Shown: piece by piece, positions 1 through 6,806 of the stretch
How positions within the stretch are numbered: the stretch's first letter is position 1
How the letters are laid out: every line of letters starts with the position of its first letter
From: Ramlibacter tataouinensis
GTDB lineage: Bacteria; Pseudomonadota; Gammaproteobacteria; Burkholderiales; Burkholderiaceae_C
DNA: 64,000 bases
Direction: 5' to 3'
Assembly: GCF_001580455.1 (NCBI RefSeq)
Contig: NZ_CP010951.1
Span: 2,939,001-3,003,000 of the forward strand
Notes under the pieces: generated by a model
What the model saw: only the letters and a program-made list of their open reading frames with translations
Database searches by the model: none
What the model was told of the DNA's origin: nothing
Program-made: the position numbers and the translations under genes

Positions 1-194
1 CATTGCTGCGCCACGCCCCGGATGCGCTCGGGCGGGCCGACCAGGATGGGTGCGATCAGTCCCAGCCGGGCCGCGTCCACGGCGCCGGTCAGCGAGGTCT
101 CGTCGCAAGGATGGGCGACCGCCGTCGGCACCGGCGGCGCCGACTGGGCGCGCGCGATCAGGCGCTGGTACTTCTCCTGGCGTGGCGAGCTCAC
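1..194 (-). CDS. Phosphate acetyl/butyryltransferase family protein (partial, N-terminus only)
   Basis: The first 64 codons of a minus-strand gene that runs off the left edge. The peptide begins SSPRQEKYQRLIARAQ and continues with TAVAHPCDETSLTGAVDAA and LIAPILVGPPERI, which matches the N-terminal fold of the Pta/Ptb family (transfer of acetyl or butyryl groups between CoA and phosphate). The GTG start at 194 overlaps the TGA of the DUF3141 gene (GTGA), so the two are probably translationally coupled. Some relatives are fused to an enoyl-CoA hydratase-like domain; no such domain lies ahead of this start. Whether the substrate is acetyl or butyryl cannot be told from this fragment. Confidence 0.75.
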   Translation of the reverse strand, partial: MSSPRQEKYQRLIARAQSAPPVPTAVAHPCDETSLTGAVDAARLGLIAPILVGPPERIRGVAQQ

Positions 195-2569
195 TGCAGT
201 CTCCTGGGCGCGGCGTGCGCCGTGCTGCGCCGCTTCGCGACCGGCGCGGGCCGGCGCGGCTTCGGCTCACCGTTGTCCGTGGGGGTCTTGGGGGTCTTGC
301 CGTTGTGCGCGCCGACGACGCCGCGGATGCGCTCCAGCATGGCGGCCTGCTCGGGTGAGGGCTGCGTGTTGTGCACCCGCGGGTCGGCTAGCAGGCGCTC
401 GAGCAGGCTGAAGAAGCGGTTGCGGTCGGCCGCCTGCGGCAGCAGTGCCGGCAGGGTGTCGATGGCCTGGCGCGGCTCGTAGCGCACGATCAGTTCCTGC
501 TCGCCGCGGATGCGGCGCAACTGATCGCGCGGCAGCGCCGGCAGCAGGTCCTTGTAGTCGCGCATCAGCTCGTGCTTGAGCTGCAGCCGCTCCAGCGGCA
601 GTGGCTCCCCTTTGCGCGCCAGCAGGAAGGCCGCGCGGGCGACGGCTTCGGCATAGCCGCCCTGGTCGATCGCGGCGAGTGCCTCCTGCACCACGGGCAG
701 CTGGCGCGGATCATGCACCGCGGCCACCGGCGCGCGCTCCCCTTCCTGCTTGTCGGCCAGGTACATGGAGTACAGGTTCCCGTAGATCTGGAAGAAGCTG
801 GCCTCGCTCGCGGTGTCGCGCGCGGCGCGCTGGAAGTCGAGCGCGGCGCTGGTCAGCTGCGACATCGCGGCCTCCTGCTTGCGCCAGGGATGGTCGGCGT
901 CCAGTGGCTGCCGATGTTCCTTGACCGCCTGCGCCGCGGCGGGCAGCCACCAGCACAGGGGATTGAGGTCCGAGACCGCCCAGCGCTGCCAGCGCAGCGG
1001 ATGGAAGTCGCGCCCGAGCTTGGCGCTGAAGTCATTGGCCATGGCCTGCACCAGCGGCCGGGCGAACAGCTCGTAGGCGCGCTGGTTGAATTCGGAGATC
1101 GCGGCCACCGCCTCGAACGGTTTCTCATCCTCGCGCTTCATCCGGTTCAGCCGCGGCACCACGTCTTCCAGCCGCTTTTCCACGAAGCGGACGTCGTACG
1201 AGGGCGTGCCGTCGGCCGCCTTGTGCTCCAAGATCTCCATGCCGTACAGGCCGGGCGACAGGTCCTCGATGAAGTCCATGACCTGCACGATCTCCTTGTG
1301 CTCCTTGCGGGCCACCCGGCCGGAGACGAAGATGCCCAGGTGCCCCACGTCCTCGTGCAGCAGCCCGATGATCACCTGGCCGCGCGCCTTGATCTCCTCG
1401 GTGCTGCCGTACACGTCGGCGACCCAGTTGAAGGCCTGCTGCGGCGGCGTGATGTTGTCGCCCATCGACGCGAACAGGATCACCGGCACCTTCAGCTCGC
1501 GGATATCGAACACGCCGCCTTCGCCGGTCTTGACGCCGCCGGTCCACAGCTTGTTGCCGACGAACAGGTTCTGGGTGATCCACTCGATCTCCTCGCGGTT
1601 CATCAGGTAGAAGCCGCCCCACCAGCGCTCGAAGTCGAGGAAGCGCGGCGGCTCGGTGTCCGCGTTCGCCCACACGTGGTAGTACTTGTCCCAGAAAGTA
1701 TTGGCCGGATGGAGGTTCTCGAAGTTCTGCACCAGCCAGGCGCCGTCGAACTTGCCTTGGCCCAGGTCGGAGGTCAGCGACGCGAGCCAGGCACCACCCA
1801 GCAAGCCGCCGGCGTAGCGCATCGGGTTGTCGCCTTCGCCCTCGCTCCAGGCGCCGCCCCAGTAGGACATGGGCGCGCCGTTGATCACGATGGGACCGGT
1901 GTCGTCCGGCTCGGACGAGGCCAGCATCATGGCGGCCCAGCCGCCCTGGCAGTTGCCGACGATGGCCGGCTTGGGCGCATCGGGATGCAGCTCGCGGACG
2001 TGGCGCACGAACTGCTGCTCGGCCTGGCAGACGTCCAGCAGGGTCTGGTGGGGCTCGGGCTCGGGAAAGAAGATCACGAAGTACACCGGGTGCCCGGCGC
2101 GCAGGGCTTCGCCGACCTGCGAGTCGTCCTTGAAGCCCCCGATGCCCGGCCCGTGCCCGGCGCGCGGGTCGATCACCACGTAAGGCCGCCGCTTCTTGTC
2201 CACCTTCACGCCGGCGGGTGGCTTGATGCGCACCAGCGCATAGTTCACCGCGCGCTCGAACTGGCGCCCGTCCATCAGCACCTCGTAGTCGAAGTGCAGC
2301 ACCGGCGGCAAGCCGGCCCGGTTGCGCTCGAGGTAGTCGTTGCCGCGCTGGCGCAGGGTGTCCCAGAACAGCACGCCGCGCTGGAACGAGTCCACCAGGT
2401 AGGCCTGCAGCCCGCCGGCCAACTCGCCCGGCGGGGCGGCGGTGGCCACGGCCTTTTGGGTGCGCTGCGCGAGCTGCTCCTGCGCGACCTGCGTGCGTTT
2501 GCGGGCCAGCCGCGAGACCTTGGCAGCCAAGTCGGCGCTGCGGGACAGCTTTCGGGTCGGGTCAGCCAT
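191..2569 (-). CDS. DUF3141 alpha/beta-hydrolase, PhaC-like Cys nucleophile box
   Basis: A 792-residue protein of the DUF3141 family. Start chosen at MADPTRKLSR (2569) because AGGAAG lies just upstream; a longer reading frame to 2680 lacks such a site. The centre is an alpha/beta-hydrolase fold: a nucleophile elbow IVGNCQGGWA with Cys near residue 207, an Asp in SMGDNITPP near 371 and a His in EDVGHLGIF near 410. The Gly-x-Cys-x-Gly box resembles that of polyhydroxyalkanoate synthases rather than Ser esterases. The C-terminal third is helical and ends in a basic, low-complexity tail rich in Pro, Lys and Arg. It is coupled to the downstream phosphotransacetylase gene, which suggests a role in short-chain acyl or PHA metabolism. 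That role is inference; no family member's reaction is known to me. Confidence 0.8.
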   Translation of the reverse strand: MADPTRKLSRSADLAAKVSRLARKRTQVAQEQLAQRTQKAVATAAPPGELAGGLQAYLVDSFQRGVLFWDTLRQRGNDYLERNRAGLPPVLHFDYEVLMDGRQFERAVNYALVRIKPPAGVKVDKKRRPYVVIDPRAGHGPGIGGFKDDSQVGEALRAGHPVYFVIFFPEPEPHQTLLDVCQAEQQFVRHVRELHPDAPKPAIVGNCQGGWAAMMLASSEPDDTGPIVINGAPMSYWGGAWSEGEGDNPMRYAGGLLGGAWLASLTSDLGQGKFDGAWLVQNFENLHPANTFWDKYYHVWANADTEPPRFLDFERWWGGFYLMNREEIEWITQNLFVGNKLWTGGVKTGEGGVFDIRELKVPVILFASMGDNITPPQQAFNWVADVYGSTEEIKARGQVIIGLLHEDVGHLGIFVSGRVARKEHKEIVQVMDFIEDLSPGLYGMEILEHKAADGTPSYDVRFVEKRLEDVVPRLNRMKREDEKPFEAVAAISEFNQRAYELFARPLVQAMANDFSAKLGRDFHPLRWQRWAVSDLNPLCWWLPAAAQAVKEHRQPLDADHPWRKQEAAMSQLTSAALDFQRAARDTASEASFFQIYGNLYSMYLADKQEGERAPVAAVHDPRQLPVVQEALAAIDQGGYAEAVARAAFLLARKGEPLPLERLQLKHELMRDYKDLLPALPRDQLRRIRGEQELIVRYEPRQAIDTLPALLPQAADRNRFFSLLERLLADPRVHNTQPSPEQAAMLERIRGVVGAHNGKTPKTPTDNGEPKPRRPAPVAKRRSTAHAAPRRLQ

Positions 2570-2704
2570 GGGAGCTTCCTGGAGAACTAAAGACGACGTG
2601 GGCTGCACCCCTTCGGACAACTCGGCGGCGAGAGTTCTCTTCTTCTGCGGGATGACGCGATTCCCGAGGCGCCGATTCATGTTCCGGTCGCGGGGGTGCT
2701 TCCA

Positions 2705-2726
2705 CTATTGGACCAAGGTCCAATAG
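2705..2726. promoter_or_regulatory. Perfect palindrome, candidate operator 1
   Basis: Ten-base arms CTATTGGACC and GGTCCAATAG separated by AA form a perfect inverted repeat. It lies in the divergent intergenic region between the DUF3141 gene (start 2569) and the membrane protein gene (start 2828). A near copy lies 47 bp to the right, centre to centre. The arrangement looks like a paired operator for a dimeric regulator; the regulator is unknown. Confidence 0.55.
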
Positions 2727-2753
2727 CTGCGGCGCGTGCCGCTTCCGGCCCGC

Positions 2754-2771
2754 ATTGGACAAAGGTCCAAT
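2754..2771. promoter_or_regulatory. Near-identical palindrome, candidate operator 2
   Basis: ATTGGAC and GTCCAAT arms around AAAG. It shares the core TGGAC..AGGTCCA with the palindrome at 2705-2726 and lies 56 bp before the chosen start of the membrane protein gene. A start codon for that gene further upstream would place the site in or next to the coding region, which argues for the start at 2828. Confidence 0.5.
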
Positions 2772-2827
2772 AGGTGCCCGCAGGCGCGCTTGCCATGCTC
2801 GGCACATCGACGACAGCCGGGGAAAGC

Positions 2828-4027
2828 ATGCAGGCGGAATTCGATGCGACGCGCGCGCACGCCGCCACCGCGGCAGCGACAGCGGGTGCCGATGGCGACG
2901 ACCTCTTCATGGAAGGCCCGCCGATGCTGGTCGAGGCCAAGCTGGGCCTGTTGCGGCCGGGGCGGCTGCACACGGCGCGGCGCTGCGTGGTGTTCGTCCT
3001 GATCTGCTGGGTGCCGCTGTGCGTGCTCGCGGCGCTGGATGGAACGCTGCCCGTGTTTCTCACGGATATGGGCGCGTTCGCCCGCTCCTGGATCGCCGGC
3101 CCCTTGCTGCTGGCGGCCGACGCCTTCGCCGGACGCGAGCTGAGCCGCGGGGCAGGGCGCTTCGGCTGGCTGTGCTCGCTGTCGCAGAACGATCGCGAAG
3201 GCTTCACCCGCATCGTGGCATCGACCCTGCGGGTGCGCGACGGGCCCGTGCTCGAGGTGGTGGTCGCCCTGACGGTGGGCGTCATCGTCGCCGGCATGAT
3301 CAAGGGACTGCCGCTGGATGCCTTGCCCCTGTGGATTCGCCACCAGACGCAGCCGGACGCCATATCGCCCGCCGGCTGGTGGTACATGCTCGTCAGCATG
3401 CCGCTGCTGCTGCTGCTGGTCGTCGGCTGGCTGTGGCGGCTGGTGTTGTGGACGAGCTTCCTGATCCGTATTTCGAAGCTCGACCTCGCGCTGATTCCGG
3501 TGCATCCCGACCGTGCGGCCGGGCTCGGGTTCGTCGGCAATTCCCTGCGCGGCTTTGCCTTCGTCGCGGCGGCCTTCGGCGCCATCGTGGCGGGCGCCGT
3601 CGCCAACCAGGTGCTCGCCGGCGAGTCGATCACCACCTTCAAGTACCTCATCGGGGGGACGGCCGCCGCGTGCGTGGTGCTGTTCACCGCGCCGCTGCTG
3701 GCCTTCGCGCCGCGCCTGGCCATGGAACGGCGCAAGGGACTGCGCCAGTACGGCCAGCTGGCGACCAGTTTCGGCCTGGAGTTCGAGCGCGAGTGGTTCC
3801 GGCCCAGGCAGTCCTTGCCCGAGGGCGTGCTCGAGCGCGGCGATTTCTCCGCGGCCACCGACCTCTACCAGGTGGTCGACCGCGTGCTGGCCATGCGCTT
3901 CGTGCCGGTGGACCGCACGAATCTGCTCATGCTCGCCGGCGCGACCCTGCTTCCGTTCGCCCCGGTCGCGCTGATTGCGATGCCCTTCGATGCCGTGATC
4001 GGCTTGCTGATGGGCGTGTTGATCTAG
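2828..4027 (+). CDS. Uncharacterised multi-pass membrane protein
   Basis: A 399-residue protein of unknown family. Start chosen at MQAEFDATRAH, preceded by GGGGAAAG; in-frame ATG or GTG codons at 2774 and 2795 would overlap or crowd the palindromes. About 45 hydrophilic residues precede six or seven hydrophobic segments, including VFVLICWVPLCVL, VVVALTVGVIVAG, MLVSMPLLLLLVVGW and VAAAFGAIVAGAV, ending in a hydrophobic pair at the C-terminus. No catalytic motif was recognised. The gene stands alone, divergent from the DUF3141-Pta pair, and may share its operators. Its TAG stop lies at the left edge of the 4024-4291 repeat element. Confidence 0.75.
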   Translation: MQAEFDATRAHAATAAATAGADGDDLFMEGPPMLVEAKLGLLRPGRLHTARRCVVFVLICWVPLCVLAALDGTLPVFLTDMGAFARSWIAGPLLLAADAFAGRELSRGAGRFGWLCSLSQNDREGFTRIVASTLRVRDGPVLEVVVALTVGVIVAGMIKGLPLDALPLWIRHQTQPDAISPAGWWYMLVSMPLLLLLVVGWLWRLVLWTSFLIRISKLDLALIPVHPDRAAGLGFVGNSLRGFAFVAAAFGAIVAGAVANQVLAGESITTFKYLIGGTAAACVVLFTAPLLAFAPRLAMERRKGLRQYGQLATSFGLEFEREWFRPRQSLPEGVLERGDFSAATDLYQVVDRVLAMRFVPVDRTNLLMLAGATLLPFAPVALIAMPFDAVIGLLMGVLI

Positions 4028-4291
4028 GGCCCGTTAACGCTATTTCCAGGGGCGCGAAGGGGCCGCATCGGGTGCCAATCAAGGCGCACGGTGCAGCCCG
4101 CACTCATGCGGGCAAGCCGGGCAACGCCGAGTGGCGCCCGATGCGGCCCCTTCCCTTCGGGTTGCGGCTCCAAGGGGCCATGCGCGGCGTTGCGTGTCCT
4201 TGCTGGGGGTGACCCCAGGGCGGCCTCGCGCCTTGCGCCTGGCCCCTTGGAGTCGCAACGCGCCCCTGGAAATAGCGTTAGCAGGCCCTAG
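4024..4291 (+). repeat. 268-bp intergenic element with long inverted repeats; candidate structured RNA or MITE
   Basis: The whole gap between the membrane protein gene and msrQ is filled by nested inverted repeats. The outer arms 4024-4055 and 4260-4291 pair with one mismatch (4032/4283) and one G-U type pair. Stem A pairs 4056-4076 with 4133-4153 and encloses a small hairpin at 4096-4113. Stem B pairs 4161-4180 with 4240-4259 and encloses a hairpin at 4203-4218 (CTGGGG, GTGA loop, CCCCAG). CTAG stands at both ends and could be a target duplication. There is no open frame with coding character. Most non-Watson-Crick pairs are G-U only when read as plus-strand RNA. Confidence 0.7.
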
Positions 4292-4360
4292 CCTAATGCC
4301 CCCCTAAGACTGGGGCGCGGCGCCGGTCTTACACTGGGCCTGCGTTCCGATGCCCGACCC

Positions 4361-5017
4361 ATGATCTCATCCAAGGCCCTGCTGCATCCGGCGGCCAAGC
4401 CGCTGGTGTTCATCCTGTGCCTGCTGCCTTTTGCCTGGTTGATCTATGGCGCCGCCACCGACAACCTGGGCGCCAATCCCGCCGAATACCTGAGCCGCTC
4501 CACCGGCGACTGGACCTTGCGCTTCCTGTGCCTGACGTTGGCGGTGACGCCGCTGCGCGTCATGAGCGCCACGCCGGCGCTGGCGCGCTTTCGCCGCATG
4601 CTGGGGCTGTTCACCTATTTCTATGTGGTGCTGCACCTGCTGGCGTTCAGCTGGTTCGACATGGGCTTCGATCTCGACGAGATCGCCCGCGACATCGCCA
4701 AGCGCCCGTTCATCCTGGTCGGCTTCAGCGCCTTCGTGCTGCTGACGCCCCTGGCCGCCACCTCCTTCAACCGCGCCATCAAGGCGCTGGGCGCGAAGCG
4801 CTGGCAGGCGCTGCACCGGCTGGTCTACCTGGTCGCCGGGCTGGCGATCCTGCACTTCTTCTGGATGCGCGCCGGCAAGAACAACTTCGCCGAGGTCGCC
4901 GTCTACGCGGCGATCCTGGCGACGCTGCTGGGCTGGCGGCTGGTCAACAGGCTCAAGAGCCGGGAAGCAGCCGTTCCGAGCGCATCAGCTCGGCCGGTGT
5001 CTCGCGTTCGCGGATGA
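4361..5017 (+). CDS. msrQ: MsrQ, heme-binding membrane subunit of the MsrPQ methionine sulfoxide reductase
   Basis: A 218-residue integral membrane protein of the ferric-reductase-like family. It passes electrons from the respiratory chain to periplasmic MsrP, which repairs oxidised methionines. Hydrophobic helices include PLVFILCLLPFAWLIYG, LGLFTYFYVVLHLLAF, ILVGFSAFVLLTPLA and LVYLVAGLAILHFFWM, with conserved His residues in VVLHLL, LHRLVY and LHFFW as likely heme ligands. The usual partner msrP is not adjacent; the gene upstream is unrelated. The last 65 bp overlap the 3-prime end of lysA on the other strand. A TACACT sequence at 4330-4335 is a possible -10 box. Confidence 0.92.
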   Translation: MISSKALLHPAAKPLVFILCLLPFAWLIYGAATDNLGANPAEYLSRSTGDWTLRFLCLTLAVTPLRVMSATPALARFRRMLGLFTYFYVVLHLLAFSWFDMGFDLDEIARDIAKRPFILVGFSAFVLLTPLAATSFNRAIKALGAKRWQALHRLVYLVAGLAILHFFWMRAGKNNFAEVAVYAAILATLLGWRLVNRLKSREAAVPSASARPVSRVRG

Positions 5018-6236
5018 GCCAGGACTGCGTGCCGTCGACCAGCACCTCGGCGGCGCGGCCGCGGGTGTTGTAGTTGCTGGCCATGCTCATGCAATAGGCG
5101 CCGGCGGACATCACGGCCAGCAGGTCGCCTGCGTGCACCGCGAGTTCGCGCTCGCGCGCGATCCAGTCGCCGCTCTCGCACACCGGCCCCACCACGTCGT
5201 AGCGGCGTGCGCCTTCGCTGCCCGCGCGCAGCGGCGCGATGGCATGGAAGGCCTGGTACATCGCGGGCCGCGGCAGGTCGTTCATGGCAGCGTCCACGAT
5301 GCAGAAGTTCTTGTCCTCGCCCGGCTTGAGATACAGCACTTCGGTCACGCAGATCCCGGCGTTGCCGACGAGCGAGCGCCCGGGTTCGATCATGAACTGG
5401 CGGTCGCCGAAGCCGCGCGCGTCGATGCGGGCGAACAGCGCCTGCCACAGCGCATCGGCGGCGGGCGGTTGGTCGCCGTTGTAGGCGATGCCCAGGCCGC
5501 CGCCGAAGTCGATGTGGCCGATCCGGATGCCCTTGGCCTCGACGGCTTCGACCAGGTCGAGGATGCGCTCCATGGCATCGAGGTAGGGCGCCGGCTCGGT
5601 GATCTGCGAGCCGATGTGGCAATCGATACCGGCGACCTTCAGGCCGGGCAGCCCGGCCGCGTGCTGGTAGGCGGCGACCGCGCGGTCGTGGGCGATGCCG
5701 AACTTGTTGCCCTTCAGGCCGGTGGAGATGTAGGGGTGGGTCTTGGGGTCGACATCCGGGTTCACGCGGATGCTGACCGGCGCCACCCGGCCGAGGGCGA
5801 CGGCCACTTCGCTCAGCACGTCCAGCTCGGCTTCGCTTTCCACGTTGAAGCAGCCGATGCCCAGTTCGAGCGCCCGCCGCATCTCGGCGCGGGTCTTGCC
5901 CACGCCCGAGAAGATGATGTCCTGGGGACGGCCACCGGCCGCCAGCACGCGCTCGAGCTCGCCGCCGGAGACGATGTCGAAGCCGCAGCCGGCCCGCGCG
6001 AACACCTGCAGCAGGGCCAGCGAGGAATTGGCCTTCATCGCATAGCAGATCTTCGCCTTGCGGCCGGCAAAGCCGCGCTGGTAGGCGGCCAGCGCTGCCA
6101 GCATGGCCGCCTTGGAATAGACGAACAGCGGCGTGCCGTGCTGGCGCGCCAGGTCGGTGAGGCGCAGCTCCTCGACGAAGAGCTCGCCCTCACGGTAGTG
6201 GAAATGCGGGTGGCCCGGCAGCAAGGTGGGATTCAT
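4953..6236 (-). CDS. lysA: Diaminopimelate decarboxylase
   Basis: A 427-residue PLP enzyme that decarboxylates meso-diaminopimelate to L-lysine, the last step of lysine synthesis. It is a fold-type III decarboxylase. KICYAMKANSS carries the PLP-binding Lys. HIGSQI, the glycine-rich FGGGLGI and the phosphate-binding EPGRSLVGNAG are all present, followed by the C-terminal CESGDW motif with its active-site Cys. Start at MNPTLLPGHPHF (6236) overlaps the TGA of lptM (ATGA), the usual lptM-lysA arrangement. The gene converges on msrQ with a 65-bp overlap of coding ends. Confidence 0.97.
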   Translation of the reverse strand: MNPTLLPGHPHFHYREGELFVEELRLTDLARQHGTPLFVYSKAAMLAALAAYQRGFAGRKAKICYAMKANSSLALLQVFARAGCGFDIVSGGELERVLAAGGRPQDIIFSGVGKTRAEMRRALELGIGCFNVESEAELDVLSEVAVALGRVAPVSIRVNPDVDPKTHPYISTGLKGNKFGIAHDRAVAAYQHAAGLPGLKVAGIDCHIGSQITEPAPYLDAMERILDLVEAVEAKGIRIGHIDFGGGLGIAYNGDQPPAADALWQALFARIDARGFGDRQFMIEPGRSLVGNAGICVTEVLYLKPGEDKNFCIVDAAMNDLPRPAMYQAFHAIAPLRAGSEGARRYDVVGPVCESGDWIARERELAVHAGDLLAVMSAGAYCMSMASNYNTRGRAAEVLVDGTQSWLIRERETPAELMRSERLLPGS

Positions 6237-6454
6237 GGCCGCGGCACCGGATTGGCCGTGTTGCCAGCGTCGGAGGGGGCGGGCGGGACGGGATTCAGGG
6301 TCTGGGGCAGCGTGGCGCGGCTGGCCGCGGCTTCGCCGGAGGGCAGGTAGAGCGGACCTTTCTGGCCGCAACCGGAGAGCAGGGCAACCCCGGCCGCGCC
6401 AAGGACTAACGCCGGCAGCCGGGCGCTGTCTAGAATTTGGCGAAGCATCAACAT
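6233..6454 (-). CDS. lptM: LptM-type lipoprotein (LPS translocon maturation chaperone, formerly YifL)
   Basis: A short lipoprotein of 71 to 73 residues. The signal peptide ends LGAAGVALLSGC, and the mature protein begins CGQKGPLYLP, the hallmark of the LptM family, which helps assemble the LptD-LptE outer-membrane complex. The rest is a Pro/Ala/Asn-rich tail. Two ATG codons (6454 and 6448) are possible starts. The first lies at the expected transcription start of a TACAAT -10 box, so a leaderless message is possible. It is translationally coupled to lysA through ATGA. Confidence 0.88.
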   Translation of the reverse strand: MLMLRQILDSARLPALVLGAAGVALLSGCGQKGPLYLPSGEAAASRATLPQTLNPVPPAPSDAGNTANPVPRP

Positions 6455-6460
6455 CGGCAA

Positions 6461-6466
6461 ATTGTA
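6461..6466 (-). promoter_or_regulatory. Candidate -10 box for lptM-lysA
   Basis: TACAAT on the minus strand, 7 bp ahead of the first lptM ATG. A weak -35 (TTCATG) lies 17 bp further upstream, inside the beginning of cyaY. On the plus strand, TAGAAT at 6431-6436 may serve cyaY in the same way, which would make the two promoters overlap back to back. Confidence 0.4.
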
Positions 6467-6793
6467 ATGACCGACCCCGAGTACATGAACCGCGCGGAGG
6501 CGCTGCTGGCGCGCGTCGAGGCCTGCTGCGATCGCATCAACGAGGAAACCGACGCCGACGTCGACAACCAGCGGGTCGGCGGCATGGTCACGCTCACCTT
6601 CCGCGACGGCAGCCAGATCGTCGTCAACCTGCAAAAGCCCCTGCACGAAGTCTGGATGGCCGCGCGCGCCGGCGGCTTCCATTTCAAGTTCGACGGCACC
6701 CGCTGGATGGACACCAAGGGCAACGGCGAGTTCTTCGCCAACCTGACCCGCTACGCCGGCGAGCAGGCCCGCCAGCCACTCAGCTTCGACTAG
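6467..6793 (+). CDS. cyaY: CyaY, bacterial frataxin
   Basis: A 108-residue frataxin homologue that modulates iron-sulfur cluster assembly by binding iron and the IscS desulfurase. The acidic first helix (EALLARVEACCDRINEE, then TDADVD) and the beta-sheet segment VTLTFRDGSQIVVN followed by EVWMAARAGGFHF are typical, and the length matches the family. Start at MTDPEYMNRAEAL; an in-frame codon further upstream would run into lptM. Divergent from lptM with only 12 bp between the start codons. Confidence 0.95.
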   Translation: MTDPEYMNRAEALLARVEACCDRINEETDADVDNQRVGGMVTLTFRDGSQIVVNLQKPLHEVWMAARAGGFHFKFDGTRWMDTKGNGEFFANLTRYAGEQARQPLSFD

Positions 6794-6806
6794 GCCGGCC
6801 CGCGAC

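Noticed and set aside
572..2590. Long plus-strand frame opposite the DUF3141 gene (and similar long frames opposite mrcA, pilQ, gltB and others)
   Set aside because: High GC leaves antisense frames open. The translations are rich in Ala, Arg, Gly and His with no domain, and each lies wholly within a well-supported gene.
4091..4291. 66-codon frame inside the inverted-repeat element
   Set aside because: The sequence is explained by base pairing of the stems, and the translation has no coding character.
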